Below, one piece after another: positions 6,083 through 14,271 of a DNA stretch of 30,420 nt. Under the pieces are notes generated by a model. It saw only the letters and a list, made by a program, of their open reading frames with translations, was not told the DNA's origin and did no database searches. The first letter of the stretch is position 1, and every line of letters begins with the position of its first letter. Source of the DNA: a virus. The stretch is taken from positions 1 to 30,420 of IMG/VR virus record IMGVR_UViG_3300020051_000062; one strand, written 5' to 3'. The position numbers and the translations under genes were made by a program.

Positions 6083-6860
6083 CTGGAAGAAACACAGAGA
6101 ACATGCAGAGGCGGTGAGTGCATCAGGCTTTCACCGTGGTGACTGTCCATTCTGTGGTGGACGTAACACATTTACTGCAACGCAAGAGACAGGGCGGCTA
6201 CAGTATAACTGCTACAAGCTAGGCTGCACAGTGGGTGGCATCTTTGACACTGACATGACAGCATCAGAGATCATGCGACACATGCGCCCAGCGCAAGAGC
6301 TAGACGTATACGATCCTATCACCATGGAGATACCTGAGTATGTCGTAGAGCCAGGGTTGGAACACAAGAAGTTTCATAGATTCGTCAAGCGCTGGGCGTT
6401 ACCTGCCTATAGCTTGATGTATGATGTTAAGGATGAACGTGTTGTATTTCCGATACACTATAAGGGACGTATGATTGATGCAGTAGGACGTGCTGTTGGT
6501 GACAAGCTACCCAAGTGGTATCGCTATACAGGTGCAGCAGATTACTTTGTAACAGGATCAGGTACTACTATCATTGTTGTGGAAGATGTTATCTCTGCAA
6601 TCGTAGCTACCCTTGAGGTACCGCACTGCGCATCCATGGCTATCCTTGGTACCAGCCTATCAGACAAACACATAGCCAAGCTAGGCGAGTACGACAGGGT
6701 AATCGTAGCACTAGATCCTGATGCCCTACAAAAGACAATCCAGTTTCGTCGTGAGATAGAGTCGTGGACTGGAGTAGATACACACGCATTAAAACTTGAC
6801 GATGATATTAAGTATCGTGTACAAGAAGACATAGAACGTATCGAGGAGTTATGCAAATGA
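6069..6860 (+). CDS. DNA primase with zinc finger and Toprim domain
   Basis: A 263-residue primase. An N-terminal zinc-binding domain carries Cys26, Cys29, Cys48 and Cys53 (CPFCGG...CYKLGC). A Toprim domain follows with Glu172 (VVEDVISA) and the metal-binding pair Asp216/Asp218 (ALDPDA). It should make RNA primers at specific trinucleotide-like sites for lagging-strand synthesis. In T7 the primase is fused to the helicase; here the helicase is a separate gene at 8205. ATG 6075 is an alternative start (spacing ten from AGAGGG instead of four). It overlaps the integrase end by 14 nt and the thyX start by 10 nt. Confidence 0.9.
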   Translation: MRMSDWKKHREHAEAVSASGFHRGDCPFCGGRNTFTATQETGRLQYNCYKLGCTVGGIFDTDMTASEIMRHMRPAQELDVYDPITMEIPEYVVEPGLEHKKFHRFVKRWALPAYSLMYDVKDERVVFPIHYKGRMIDAVGRAVGDKLPKWYRYTGAADYFVTGSGTTIIVVEDVISAIVATLEVPHCASMAILGTSLSDKHIAKLGEYDRVIVALDPDALQKTIQFRREIESWTGVDTHALKLDDDIKYRVQEDIERIEELCK

Positions 6861-7480
6861 TTGAAGCAACTTACATTGACCATATGGGTAGTGATCTGTC
6901 AGTGGTAAACGCAGCACGGGTGTCGTTTGGTAAGCACTCAGGCAAGTACACAGAGGAACAGAACAATAAGCTGATCCGCTACCTAGCCAAGCACAAACAC
7001 ATCTCACCATTCGGTCATGCCTTTGCATCGTTCCATGTGAAAGCCCCAGTGTTCGTCGCACGTCAGTTGGTCAAGCATAAATTCCTGAGATGGAACGAGA
7101 TCAGTCGTCGCTATGTCGATGATGAACCAGAGTTCTACACACCTGAAGTATGGCGTGGTCGTAGTGCTGATAAGAAGCAAGGCTCTGAAGGTGTCGTTGA
7201 TGTAGGCGAATGGGGAGATACTAACTGGGCGTGTCTTATTGCATACAATGACTTGCTTAAACAGGGGGTAGCACCTGAGCAAGCCCGTATGGTACTACCA
7301 CAGTCAACCATGACTGAGTGGTACTGGTCAGGTTCACTAGATGCGTTTGCTTCCATGTGCCAGCTACGGTGCAAGCCAGACACGCAGTATGAAAGCCGTG
7401 TTGTAGCAGAGGCTATTGATGATAAGATGGCAGAGTTATTCCCTGTATCATGGGAAGCATTGCGAGCAAACGAGGAATAA
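6851..7480 (+). CDS. thyX: Flavin-dependent thymidylate synthase ThyX
   Basis: A 209-residue ThyX, which methylates dUMP to dTMP using methylenetetrahydrofolate, FAD and NADPH. Family signatures are SPFGHAFASFHVKAPVFVARQ, the motif region around residues 75-88 ending NEISRRY, and EQARMVLPQSTMTEWYW. The signature RHRx7S is written K75-H76-K77-x7-S85, both arginines being lysines. It supplies dTTP during infection independently of host ThyA. GAGGAG sits just upstream inside the primase gene; the second ATG at 6857 is an alternative start. Confidence 0.93.
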   Translation: MQMIEATYIDHMGSDLSVVNAARVSFGKHSGKYTEEQNNKLIRYLAKHKHISPFGHAFASFHVKAPVFVARQLVKHKFLRWNEISRRYVDDEPEFYTPEVWRGRSADKKQGSEGVVDVGEWGDTNWACLIAYNDLLKQGVAPEQARMVLPQSTMTEWYWSGSLDAFASMCQLRCKPDTQYESRVVAEAIDDKMAELFPVSWEALRANEE

Positions 7481-7485
7481 AAGAA

Positions 7486-7668
7486 ATGAAATACGCAGTT
7501 ATGTTTGAGATTGAGCATGGACAATGGGAGTACATGCGAGAGAACACAGCAGTGTTTGACAACAATACCCCAGTGAAAGTGTTTGAACTGTTAGCCGCAG
7601 CACAGGCAGCAGCAGACACATGGAACACAGGCCGAGTAGTGGAGTGGCATTATGGCAAAGGAACCTAA
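7486..7668 (+). CDS. Small hypothetical protein (60 aa)
   Basis: Starts at 7486 after GAGGAA; it is six bases beyond the thyX stop. The product is strand-helix (KYAVMFEIEHGQWEYMR, then FELLAAAQAAADTWN), rather like a minimal alpha/beta unit. No known family. Its end overlaps the next gene by 17 nt. Confidence 0.6.
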   Translation: MKYAVMFEIEHGQWEYMRENTAVFDNNTPVKVFELLAAAQAAADTWNTGRVVEWHYGKGT

Positions 7669-7795
7669 AGAGTGGCACGTAGATCGTGCTAAACATATCC
7701 GTGAGATGACTAAAGAAGAACGCCAACGTGCCAAGGAACGTGAGAAAGCAAACCAGGATGACTGGGATGATTGGCACGAGGGAGATATAGACTGA
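7652..7795 (+). CDS. Small charged hypothetical protein (47 aa)
   Basis: A short, highly charged helix: MAKEPKEWHVDRAKHIREMT and onward to a DDWDDWHEGDID tail. The start follows GTGGAGTGG and the stop shares one base with the next ATG. It may be a coiled-coil or disordered adaptor. No family recognised. Confidence 0.6.
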   Translation: MAKEPKEWHVDRAKHIREMTKEERQRAKEREKANQDDWDDWHEGDID

Positions 7796-8037
7796 TGTTT
7801 ACTGTAGAGTTTGAGAAAGATTCAACTGTAATCACTACACTAGATCAGCGTGACAAGTACGAGGACGTGGAAGTTATACTAGCTGATGACGGATCTGTAT
7901 ATATGCGACAATACGAAGAGACACTTGACGAATACCAAGTGCTGTATATGTCATACCAACAGCTACTTGACATCTTTGCTTCTATGCAGCAGACAGAGGG
8001 AGCGTACTACGCTATAACGGAGAACCGATATGATTAA
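7795..8037 (+). CDS. Hypothetical acidic protein (80 aa)
   Basis: Begins in a TGATG overlap with the preceding gene. The sequence is mostly beta in the first half (FTVEFEKDSTVITTLD) with a Tyr-rich helix in the second (YQQLLDIFASMQQ). No family recognised. It overlaps the next gene by eight bases. Confidence 0.65.
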   Translation: MFTVEFEKDSTVITTLDQRDKYEDVEVILADDGSVYMRQYEETLDEYQVLYMSYQQLLDIFASMQQTEGAYYAITENRYD

Positions 8038-8227
8038 CTTTTTAAGTGGCATGGTGTTTATGTATGTGTTGGCTATGCCACTTATGATTTACATTACTGA
8101 ACCCATGGACGAGGATGACACCAACGCACCCCTAAGATTTGCTTTACTGTGGCCTCTGGCTTGTATTGAAGTCTTATACCGTATGATTCGAGGAGAGAAA
8201 GACGATGATGGAACTGGCTCTAATTAA
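8030..8227 (+). CDS. Small membrane protein (65 aa), two predicted helices
   Basis: Residues 2-23 (FLSGMVFMYVLAMPLMIYIT) and about 36-53 (LRFALLWPLACIEVLYRM) are hydrophobic enough for membrane helices, separated by an acidic linker. It ends in a charged GEKDDDG tail. It overlaps the helicase gene by 23 nt. Similar small membrane proteins occur beside replication genes in several marine phages, from memory; function unknown. Confidence 0.6.
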   Translation: MINFLSGMVFMYVLAMPLMIYITEPMDEDDTNAPLRFALLWPLACIEVLYRMIRGEKDDDGTGSN

Positions 8228-9425
8228 GACGCTACTAAAGCGTGAGTTTTATGATGACCACAAGGGTATCCGCTGCCCAGATAAGATCTTTAGTAAAGAT
8301 ACACGCAAGATCAAACAAGCGTTAGACACTGCCATGGAAGCCTACGATGGTGACCTGACAGTGCAGGACTTACATGCTGTATTCAATCGCATGAACCAGA
8401 GCATGACCACAGCTACACGTACAGCATACGATGATCTGTTTCGTCGCATCGAAGTAGCTGAGCCTATCAAGAAAGAGATTGCAGAGGATACACTATCCCA
8501 GTTATTCCAGCAGCACGTAGGCGACAAGGTAGCCAACCTTGGCTTTGACTTTGTGAATGGTGCAGAGACTAGCCTTGAGCCGCTGCGCCGTTTACTTGAC
8601 GATTACAATGATAACTTCACACCTAACCTACGTGTTGACTGGGATGACAACAGCATTGAAACCATCCTTGAGGCTAACGAACTAGAGAGCCGCTGGAAGT
8701 TTAACATCTCTACACTTGCTCGTAAGATTGAAGGTGTCAGTGGCGGTCACTTGATCGTTGTAGGTGCACGTCCTAACACAGGTAAGACTAGCTTCCACGC
8801 ATCCCTTATTGCAGGTGACGGTGGCTGGGCACACCAAGGGGCTAAGTGTATAGTCTTATGTAATGAAGAGTCATACCAACGGGTAGCTGCACGATACTTA
8901 TGTGCCGCAGCTAACATGACAATGGCAGAGGTACGTGATAACGTAGCCTTGGCAAGCAAGCGTTACAACCCTGTGCGTGAGCTAGTGTCGTTCAAGGACA
9001 GCACAGGTAAGAACATGTCATGGGTTGAGTCCATCGTTAAACATGAGAAGCCTGACATCGTAGTACTAGACATGGGTGACAAGTTTGCTGACGTGAAGAG
9101 TGAACGTAGTGACATCACACTAAAGGTTGCAGCGATCCATGCACGTAACATTGCAAAGCAGTATGACTGTACTGTTATCTGGATGTCACAGCTATCAGCA
9201 GAGGCAGAAGGTAAGGCAGACCTGAACCAGTCTATGATGGAAGGATCTAAGACAGGCAAGGCAGCTGAGTCAGACTTGATGATCCTGATTGGCAAGACAC
9301 AACAGGCAGAGGGTGAAGAGGTTGACCCTGTACGCTATTTAAATATTGCCAAGAACAAAATAAACGGTTATCAGAATCGTATTACATGTATGCTGGACGG
9401 AGGCCGTTCACTATACACCGCATAG
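8205..9425 (+). CDS. DnaB-like replicative DNA helicase
   Basis: A 406-residue RecA-fold helicase. The N-terminal ~160 residues are a small helical domain. Walker A is GARPNTGKTS at 187-196, the catalytic Glu follows in CNEES (about 221-222), Walker B ends in Asp289 (VVLDMGD), and an SQLS element lies about residue 330. It should form a hexamer that unwinds DNA ahead of the polymerase and recruits the separate primase. The T7 counterpart is the C-terminal half of gp4. A second ATG immediately follows the first. It is separated from the polymerase by only nine bases. Confidence 0.9.
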   Translation: MMELALIKTLLKREFYDDHKGIRCPDKIFSKDTRKIKQALDTAMEAYDGDLTVQDLHAVFNRMNQSMTTATRTAYDDLFRRIEVAEPIKKEIAEDTLSQLFQQHVGDKVANLGFDFVNGAETSLEPLRRLLDDYNDNFTPNLRVDWDDNSIETILEANELESRWKFNISTLARKIEGVSGGHLIVVGARPNTGKTSFHASLIAGDGGWAHQGAKCIVLCNEESYQRVAARYLCAAANMTMAEVRDNVALASKRYNPVRELVSFKDSTGKNMSWVESIVKHEKPDIVVLDMGDKFADVKSERSDITLKVAAIHARNIAKQYDCTVIWMSQLSAEAEGKADLNQSMMEGSKTGKAAESDLMILIGKTQQAEGEEVDPVRYLNIAKNKINGYQNRITCMLDGGRSLYTA

Positions 9426-9434
9426 GAGAGAGAC

Positions 9435-11483
9435 ATGAGGCTAGTACTGGACGTAGAAAACACTGTAACAAAACGGAATGGTAAGGATCACCTTGACCCC
9501 TTTGAACCTACCAATGAGTTAGTCCAGGTTGGTATGCTTAACGTGGATAACTTAAAAGACGAGATGCTTATCACGTTGAACCACAATGAGTATGTAGACA
9601 AGAGTGGTGTAGGGGCAAAGAACATTCAGTCTGTGTTAGACATGACAGAACTACTGATCATGCACAACGCACAGCACGACTTGATGTGGCTATGGGAGTG
9701 TGGCTTCAAGTATGACGGGGCAATCTATGACACGATGCTTGCGGAGTACTTGCTATTACGAGGACAGAAACAACCACTCGGCCTAGCTGCATGTGCAGAA
9801 CGCCGTAACCTAGAGGTACAGAAAGATGACACGCTTAAACGCTACTTCAAAGAAGGGTACAACACTAACGAGATACCTCTCAATGAGCTTAGCTTTTATC
9901 TTCGGCATGATCTCCTCACAACTCGTGAGCTGTTCCTTAGTGTCGAAGCAGACTTCGCAAAGCCAGAATCCAAGTCCCTTCATACAGTCAGAACCGTTAC
10001 ATTCGACACCTGTAAAACCCTCACAAGATTGTACATGTCAGGAATCAAAGTCGATCTTCAAGAGCTGGGGCGAGTAAGAGAACAGTTCGAGACTGAACGT
10101 GCTGAGATAGAGGATCGCTTACAGCGTAAGGTACGTGAGCTTATGGGAGATACACCCATCAATCTAAACTCACCAGAGCAAATGTCTCAGGTGGTATTCT
10201 CTGTTGCGGTAAACAACAAGAAGGATTGGCATGGGTTGTTTGAGTTTACCAATACACCAGAAGAGTTTCGTGCTGCTGTTAAGGCTAACAGTCACCCAAT
10301 CTTTCGTACCAAGGCATTCACCTGTCCAACCTGTGAGGGTAAAGGTAAAACGTATAAGGTAAAGAAAGACGGTACACTGTACAGCAAGCCTAACAAATGC
10401 AAGGATTGTGATGCACGTGGGTATCAACTGAAAGAGACAAAGCAGGTAGCTGGACTACGCTTCTCTGCTCCTAATAAGAAGTGGGCAAGCGCCAATGGTT
10501 TCAGCACTAGCAAAGACAATCTTGATATTCTTATTGCTACCGCCCGTAATAATAACATGGCTGATGCTGAGTCTTTTCTCACAGATCTTAAACGTCTGTC
10601 TGCTGTTAGTAGTTACCTATCTAGTTTTGTCGATGGGATTGATAACTACACAAAGCCAGACGGTTTCCTACACGTTGGACTTACCCAGCACATTACAGCA
10701 ACAGGACGTTTCAGTGGAAGAAATCCTAACATGCAGAATATGCCAAGAGGTGGTACCTTCCCAGTAAAGCGTGTGTTTGTATCACGTTGGGCTGGCGGTC
10801 ACATCATGGAAGCTGACTTTGCCCAGCTAGAGTTTCGCACGGCTGCGTTCCTAGCACAGGATGAAACAGCTATGGAAGAGATCGACACAGGCTTCGACGT
10901 ACACAGCTACACAGCACAGGTTATCTCTGATGCAGGGCAACCTACCTCACGTCAGGATGCTAAGGCTCACACCTTCGCTCCGTTGTTCGGTGCTACTGGT
11001 TACGGCAGGTCCAAGGCTGAGCAAGCATACTACGAACACTTCACAAAGAAGTATAAGGGTGTGGCTGCGTGGCATCAGAACCTAGCAGAGGAAGCCATGC
11101 GCTTTAACAAGATCACTAACGTGTCAGGTAGGCAGTACGCTTTCCCTGATGTATCACGCCGTGCCAATGGTAGTGTTACACACTTTACGATGATTAAGAA
11201 TTACCCTGTCCAGGGTTTTGCTACGGGTGATGTTGTGCCTGTTGTACTAAACGAAATGCACAAGCGTCTAGGTGACATGCAGTCCTGCCTAGTCAACACA
11301 GTTCACGATTCGATGGTGATCGACATACATCCTGATGAAAAGGATAAAGTAATTCAGATGGTGAACGACATGAACGAAGGCTTGGCTGATTTGGTTGCAT
11401 CTGTCTATGGGGTACAGATGAATGTCCCTCTATTATTAGAGGCAAAAGTTGGACCGAATTGGCTTGACACAGTAGACGTATAG
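9435..11483 (+). CDS. polA: Family A DNA polymerase with DnaJ-like cysteine insert
   Basis: A 682-residue replicative polymerase. The 3'-5' exonuclease domain occupies about residues 1-175, with LDVEN near the start, HNAQHDL, and a YLRHD ExoIII motif. Polymerase motif A is Asp461 (EADFAQLEFR), motif B RQDAKAHTFAPLFG with Lys510 and Phe514 (Phe762 position of E. coli Pol I), and motif C HDS at 624-626. Between exonuclease and polymerase (about 290-340) lies a CPTCEGKG...CKDCDARG insert with four Cys (297, 300, 322, 325), two CxxCxxxG units like half of the DnaJ zinc domain. I recall this trait from HMO-2011-type phages. GGAGAGAG precedes the start. Confidence 0.95.
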   Translation: MRLVLDVENTVTKRNGKDHLDPFEPTNELVQVGMLNVDNLKDEMLITLNHNEYVDKSGVGAKNIQSVLDMTELLIMHNAQHDLMWLWECGFKYDGAIYDTMLAEYLLLRGQKQPLGLAACAERRNLEVQKDDTLKRYFKEGYNTNEIPLNELSFYLRHDLLTTRELFLSVEADFAKPESKSLHTVRTVTFDTCKTLTRLYMSGIKVDLQELGRVREQFETERAEIEDRLQRKVRELMGDTPINLNSPEQMSQVVFSVAVNNKKDWHGLFEFTNTPEEFRAAVKANSHPIFRTKAFTCPTCEGKGKTYKVKKDGTLYSKPNKCKDCDARGYQLKETKQVAGLRFSAPNKKWASANGFSTSKDNLDILIATARNNNMADAESFLTDLKRLSAVSSYLSSFVDGIDNYTKPDGFLHVGLTQHITATGRFSGRNPNMQNMPRGGTFPVKRVFVSRWAGGHIMEADFAQLEFRTAAFLAQDETAMEEIDTGFDVHSYTAQVISDAGQPTSRQDAKAHTFAPLFGATGYGRSKAEQAYYEHFTKKYKGVAAWHQNLAEEAMRFNKITNVSGRQYAFPDVSRRANGSVTHFTMIKNYPVQGFATGDVVPVVLNEMHKRLGDMQSCLVNTVHDSMVIDIHPDEKDKVIQMVNDMNEGLADLVASVYGVQMNVPLLLEAKVGPNWLDTVDV

Positions 11484-11525
11484 TGTATAACTAAGACTCT
11501 TTTGACTCTATAGAAAGGTATAGAA

Positions 11526-12401
11526 ATGAGTACAGAACTAGCAATCGCAAATGAACGTGGTCAGTCAATGGCAGAACTGATGGGTGTGTCTGCATCCAGC
11601 GGTGAGGCTACGCCATCTATTGCACGTGTCGGTATGCTACACCAGCCTATCATGGGTGAGGTAGACTTTAACGGTAAGATGATTAAGACAGAGGTTGTAT
11701 CTGTAGGTGCGTTCATCCTGAACATGGGTGAAGAAAAGATCTACAGCAACGGTATTACTTTCCGTGTCTTCGCCCAGCGCCAACAGTGGCAACGCTGGAA
11801 CAGTGAAACAGAAGAGATGGAAAAGTCCGTCCAGTCTACATCACTTAATGGTGACTTGAAAGATAGCATTGGTGGCTTAAACTTGGGCCGTCCTACAGGT
11901 TACATCGAAGACTTCAATTCACTGGACGAAGCAACAAAGCGTGTCATGCGTAGTGTTAAGCGGGTAACAGTTTATTACGGAACTGTAACATTAGATGCAC
12001 CTATGTCATCAGATGGTACACCATTGAATGCAGCGGATTACAAAGACATCCCTTGTATCATGGACGTTAAGAACCGTGACTCACTGAAAAGCATCAACGC
12101 TGTTATGGGTGCCTTCAAGAAGAAGAACATGCTGCCTATCATGGGTACTGTTAAGATGGAAGGCATCGAAGATAGCATCCCAACAGGTGCTAAGTTCGGT
12201 AAGATCGTAGCATCTATGGGTGACAAGGTTGAACTAGCTGAGTCAGACAACGACACACTGAAAGACTTCATCGAACTGATTGAGTACAGTAACGGTAAGA
12301 TCTTAGACTTGTACAATGAACGTGCAAACAAAGAGCTATCCTCTTCTGATGCTGCAATGGTAGACGACATCTTGAACAACGACTACATCGAGGTGGAGTA
12401 A
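11526..12401 (+). CDS. Conserved hypothetical protein, possible ssDNA-binding protein
   Basis: A 291-residue protein with an apparently beta-rich centre (RVFAQRQQWQRWN, GTVTLDAP) and an acidic C-terminal tail (DDILNNDYIEVE). Position between the DNA polymerase and a RecB-like nuclease, abundance-type ribosome-binding site AGAAAGG, and the acidic tail fit a single-stranded DNA-binding protein as in T7 gp2.5. I see no sequence motif that proves it. The 42 bases upstream form one of the larger gaps in the replication cluster and could hold a promoter, but I find no good -35/-10 pair. It shares one base with the next gene. Confidence 0.6.
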   Translation: MSTELAIANERGQSMAELMGVSASSGEATPSIARVGMLHQPIMGEVDFNGKMIKTEVVSVGAFILNMGEEKIYSNGITFRVFAQRQQWQRWNSETEEMEKSVQSTSLNGDLKDSIGGLNLGRPTGYIEDFNSLDEATKRVMRSVKRVTVYYGTVTLDAPMSSDGTPLNAADYKDIPCIMDVKNRDSLKSINAVMGAFKKKNMLPIMGTVKMEGIEDSIPTGAKFGKIVASMGDKVELAESDNDTLKDFIELIEYSNGKILDLYNERANKELSSSDAAMVDDILNNDYIEVE

Positions 12402-13261
12402 TGAATCACCCTGCTGAATTAGCTGTCTACAGTTTCTTGCAGAAAGCTATGGCAGGGGAAACCACTATGACAGAGGAGGTAGCCAAGCAGGTTGCCTCCG
12501 ATGTAGAAGCTGCACTGTACAAGCAGTTTGATAGTGGACCTCGTGACGAGTTTCGTTTACGTATGTCTAACATAGGTAAGCCTAAGTGTCAGCTATGGTT
12601 CGAGAAGAATGACTCAGAAGACAAGACACCCTTCCCACCACACTTCCTAATGAACATGATCCTTGGTGACATTGTTGAGGCTGTGTTCAAGGGGCTGCTA
12701 CGTGCAGCTGGTGTTGAGTTCAAGGACAACGAAAGGGTTGTACTCAAACTACCACATGGTCAGGAGATCAAGGGTGAGTATGACATGGAAATGGATGGTA
12801 AGATTGATGACGTTAAGTCTGCATCACCATGGTCTTACCAGAACAAGTTCGCATCCTTTGATGCACTAGCGCAGGGTGACAGCTTCGGTTACATCTCACA
12901 GCTAGTAGGTTACGCAGAGGCAGCTGGCAAGGATGTCGGTGGCTGGTGGGTAGTTAACAAAGGTAACGGCGAGTTCAAGTACGTGGATGCTTCTAGCGTA
13001 GACAAGCAAGCTGAGCTAGATAAGATCCAAGCACTGGTAGATTACATCGACAACGACGAACCCTTTGAGCGTTGCTTTGAGCCAGTACCTGAAACGTATC
13101 GCCGTAAGCCATCAGGCAATCTTGTACTACCATCAGGGTGCAAGTTCTGTGACTTCAAACACAAGTGTCACAAGACACTACAGACTATGCCAAGTCGTGT
13201 GTCACAGGCAGTTAACCCGCCAGAGGTAGACTATGTATTCATAGGAGATGAGCTTGGCTAA
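12401..13261 (+). CDS. RecB/Cas4-like nuclease with probable 4Fe-4S cluster
   Basis: A 286-residue PD-(D/E)XK nuclease. Core motifs are GEYD (Asp128), DDVK (Asp137, Lys139) and the QxxxY box Gln167/Tyr171. A lone Cys63 before the core and C247-x2-C250-x5-C256 after it copy the iron-sulfur staple arrangement of Cas4 and AddB. It should degrade or resect DNA ends, 5'-3' or 3'-5' direction not deducible, in host DNA breakdown or recombination. It stands between the putative ssDNA-binding protein and endonuclease I, as the exonuclease does in T7-like replication modules. The start overlaps the previous stop. Confidence 0.85.
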   Translation: MNHPAELAVYSFLQKAMAGETTMTEEVAKQVASDVEAALYKQFDSGPRDEFRLRMSNIGKPKCQLWFEKNDSEDKTPFPPHFLMNMILGDIVEAVFKGLLRAAGVEFKDNERVVLKLPHGQEIKGEYDMEMDGKIDDVKSASPWSYQNKFASFDALAQGDSFGYISQLVGYAEAAGKDVGGWWVVNKGNGEFKYVDASSVDKQAELDKIQALVDYIDNDEPFERCFEPVPETYRRKPSGNLVLPSGCKFCDFKHKCHKTLQTMPSRVSQAVNPPEVDYVFIGDELG

Positions 13262-13691
13262 GACAAGACGTAAACATAACTCACGTCTTTATCGCAGTGG
13301 TCTTGAAGAAGAGGCCGCTGCTTTCCTTAAGACAAGACAGAAGACAGTTGAGTATGAGAAGCTAAAGATTGAGTGGGAAGATCTAAAGTATCGCACATAC
13401 ACACCTGACTTTGAGCTAGACAACGGTATCATAATCGAAACAAAAGGCATATTTAGTGCGGCAGATAGGCGCAAGCACATTGAAATACAGAGGCAACACC
13501 CTATATTAGACATTCGCTTCGTGTTCAGCAATGCTCATGCTCGTTTGTATAAGGGTGCTAAGTCAAGATATTCTGATTGGTGTGAACAAAAGGGTTTCCT
13601 TTGGGCGCATCGTGTGATACCAGAAGAGTGGCTCGAAGAAAAAGGTACACGTATGAAAGAGCAACGTGTCAAAGTAAAAAGGAGACTGTAA
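13248..13691 (+). CDS. T7-type endonuclease I (Holliday-junction resolvase)
   Basis: A 147-residue enzyme of the T7 gp3 family. The active site can be read directly: Glu20/21 (SGLEEEAAAF), Asp54 (TYTPDFEL), Glu64 and Lys66 (IIIETKG), with the spacing D-x9-E-x-K found in T7. RRKH after the active site is also typical. It cuts branched DNA and host DNA, freeing nucleotides and resolving replication intermediates before packaging. The first ATG at 13248 has ATAGGAG upstream and overlaps the previous gene by 14 nt. Confidence 0.93.
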   Translation: MSLAKTRRKHNSRLYRSGLEEEAAAFLKTRQKTVEYEKLKIEWEDLKYRTYTPDFELDNGIIIETKGIFSAADRRKHIEIQRQHPILDIRFVFSNAHARLYKGAKSRYSDWCEQKGFLWAHRVIPEEWLEEKGTRMKEQRVKVKRRL

Positions 13692-14053
13692 TGTCCTACA
13701 ACTTAAACCCTGGTGACATCGCCATTATCTTACGTCCGACCGAAGAGGATGGTGAATGGGATGGTAACATCCACGTAGGTATCGCTTTCGGTAAAGAGTA
13801 CATGGAAGAAGGTCAACGTGCTGCACTTAACATGGCTTTGACTATGGCTGTATCACAACACATCATTGATGACTATCCAGACATTGAGGATGACTTCGAC
13901 TTTCATAAAGCTAACATGTTACAAGAGATGTTCCCTGAGATATATGCAGAAGCTGAGAAGCAAATCTCTGAACAAGAGTACGACGAGACAGTTAACGTAC
14001 AAGGTAACGTATACACACTAAACGCATGGTCAAAGACAGAGGGTAGTGCATGA
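13691..14053 (+). CDS. Hypothetical acidic protein (120 aa)
   Basis: The start is the ATG at 13691, sharing a base with the preceding stop and preceded by AAGGAG. The protein begins MSYNLNPGDIAIILRPTEED, contains a likely beta hairpin then helices, and is strongly acidic. No catalytic motif or family recognised. It overlaps DUF3310 by four bases. Confidence 0.65.
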   Translation: MSYNLNPGDIAIILRPTEEDGEWDGNIHVGIAFGKEYMEEGQRAALNMALTMAVSQHIIDDYPDIEDDFDFHKANMLQEMFPEIYAEAEKQISEQEYDETVNVQGNVYTLNAWSKTEGSA

Positions 14054-14271
14054 CAGACAATGTGAATAACCCAGTACACTACAACACAGGTGGCATCGAA
14101 GCTATTGAAGCTATCCTAGCTGCTACCAATGAGCAGAGTGAGGGGTACCTACAGGGTAACATTATGAAATACATCTGGCGTTACCGATACAAGAATGGCT
14201 TAGAGGATTTACAGAAAGCACAGTGGTACTTGAATAAGTTGATTGATGTATACCAAGAGAAACACAAATGA
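14050..14271 (+). CDS. DUF3310 family protein
   Basis: A 73-residue member of DUF3310, a family spread among phages and often encoded beside nucleotide-metabolism genes. The signature is NPVHYNTGGIEAIEAI near the start, GNIMKYIWRYRYKNG, and EDLQKAQWYLNKLI at the end. Some relatives are annotated as nucleotide-kinase-like, but I do not know a proven activity. Here it lies next to mazG and nrdJ, which supports a link to nucleotide supply. Confidence 0.88.
   Translation: MTDNVNNPVHYNTGGIEAIEAILAATNEQSEGYLQGNIMKYIWRYRYKNGLEDLQKAQWYLNKLIDVYQEKHK

Noticed and set aside
9826-11085. Additional frames inside the polymerase gene
   Set aside because: Shadows of a strongly conserved polymerase reading frame; no own signals.
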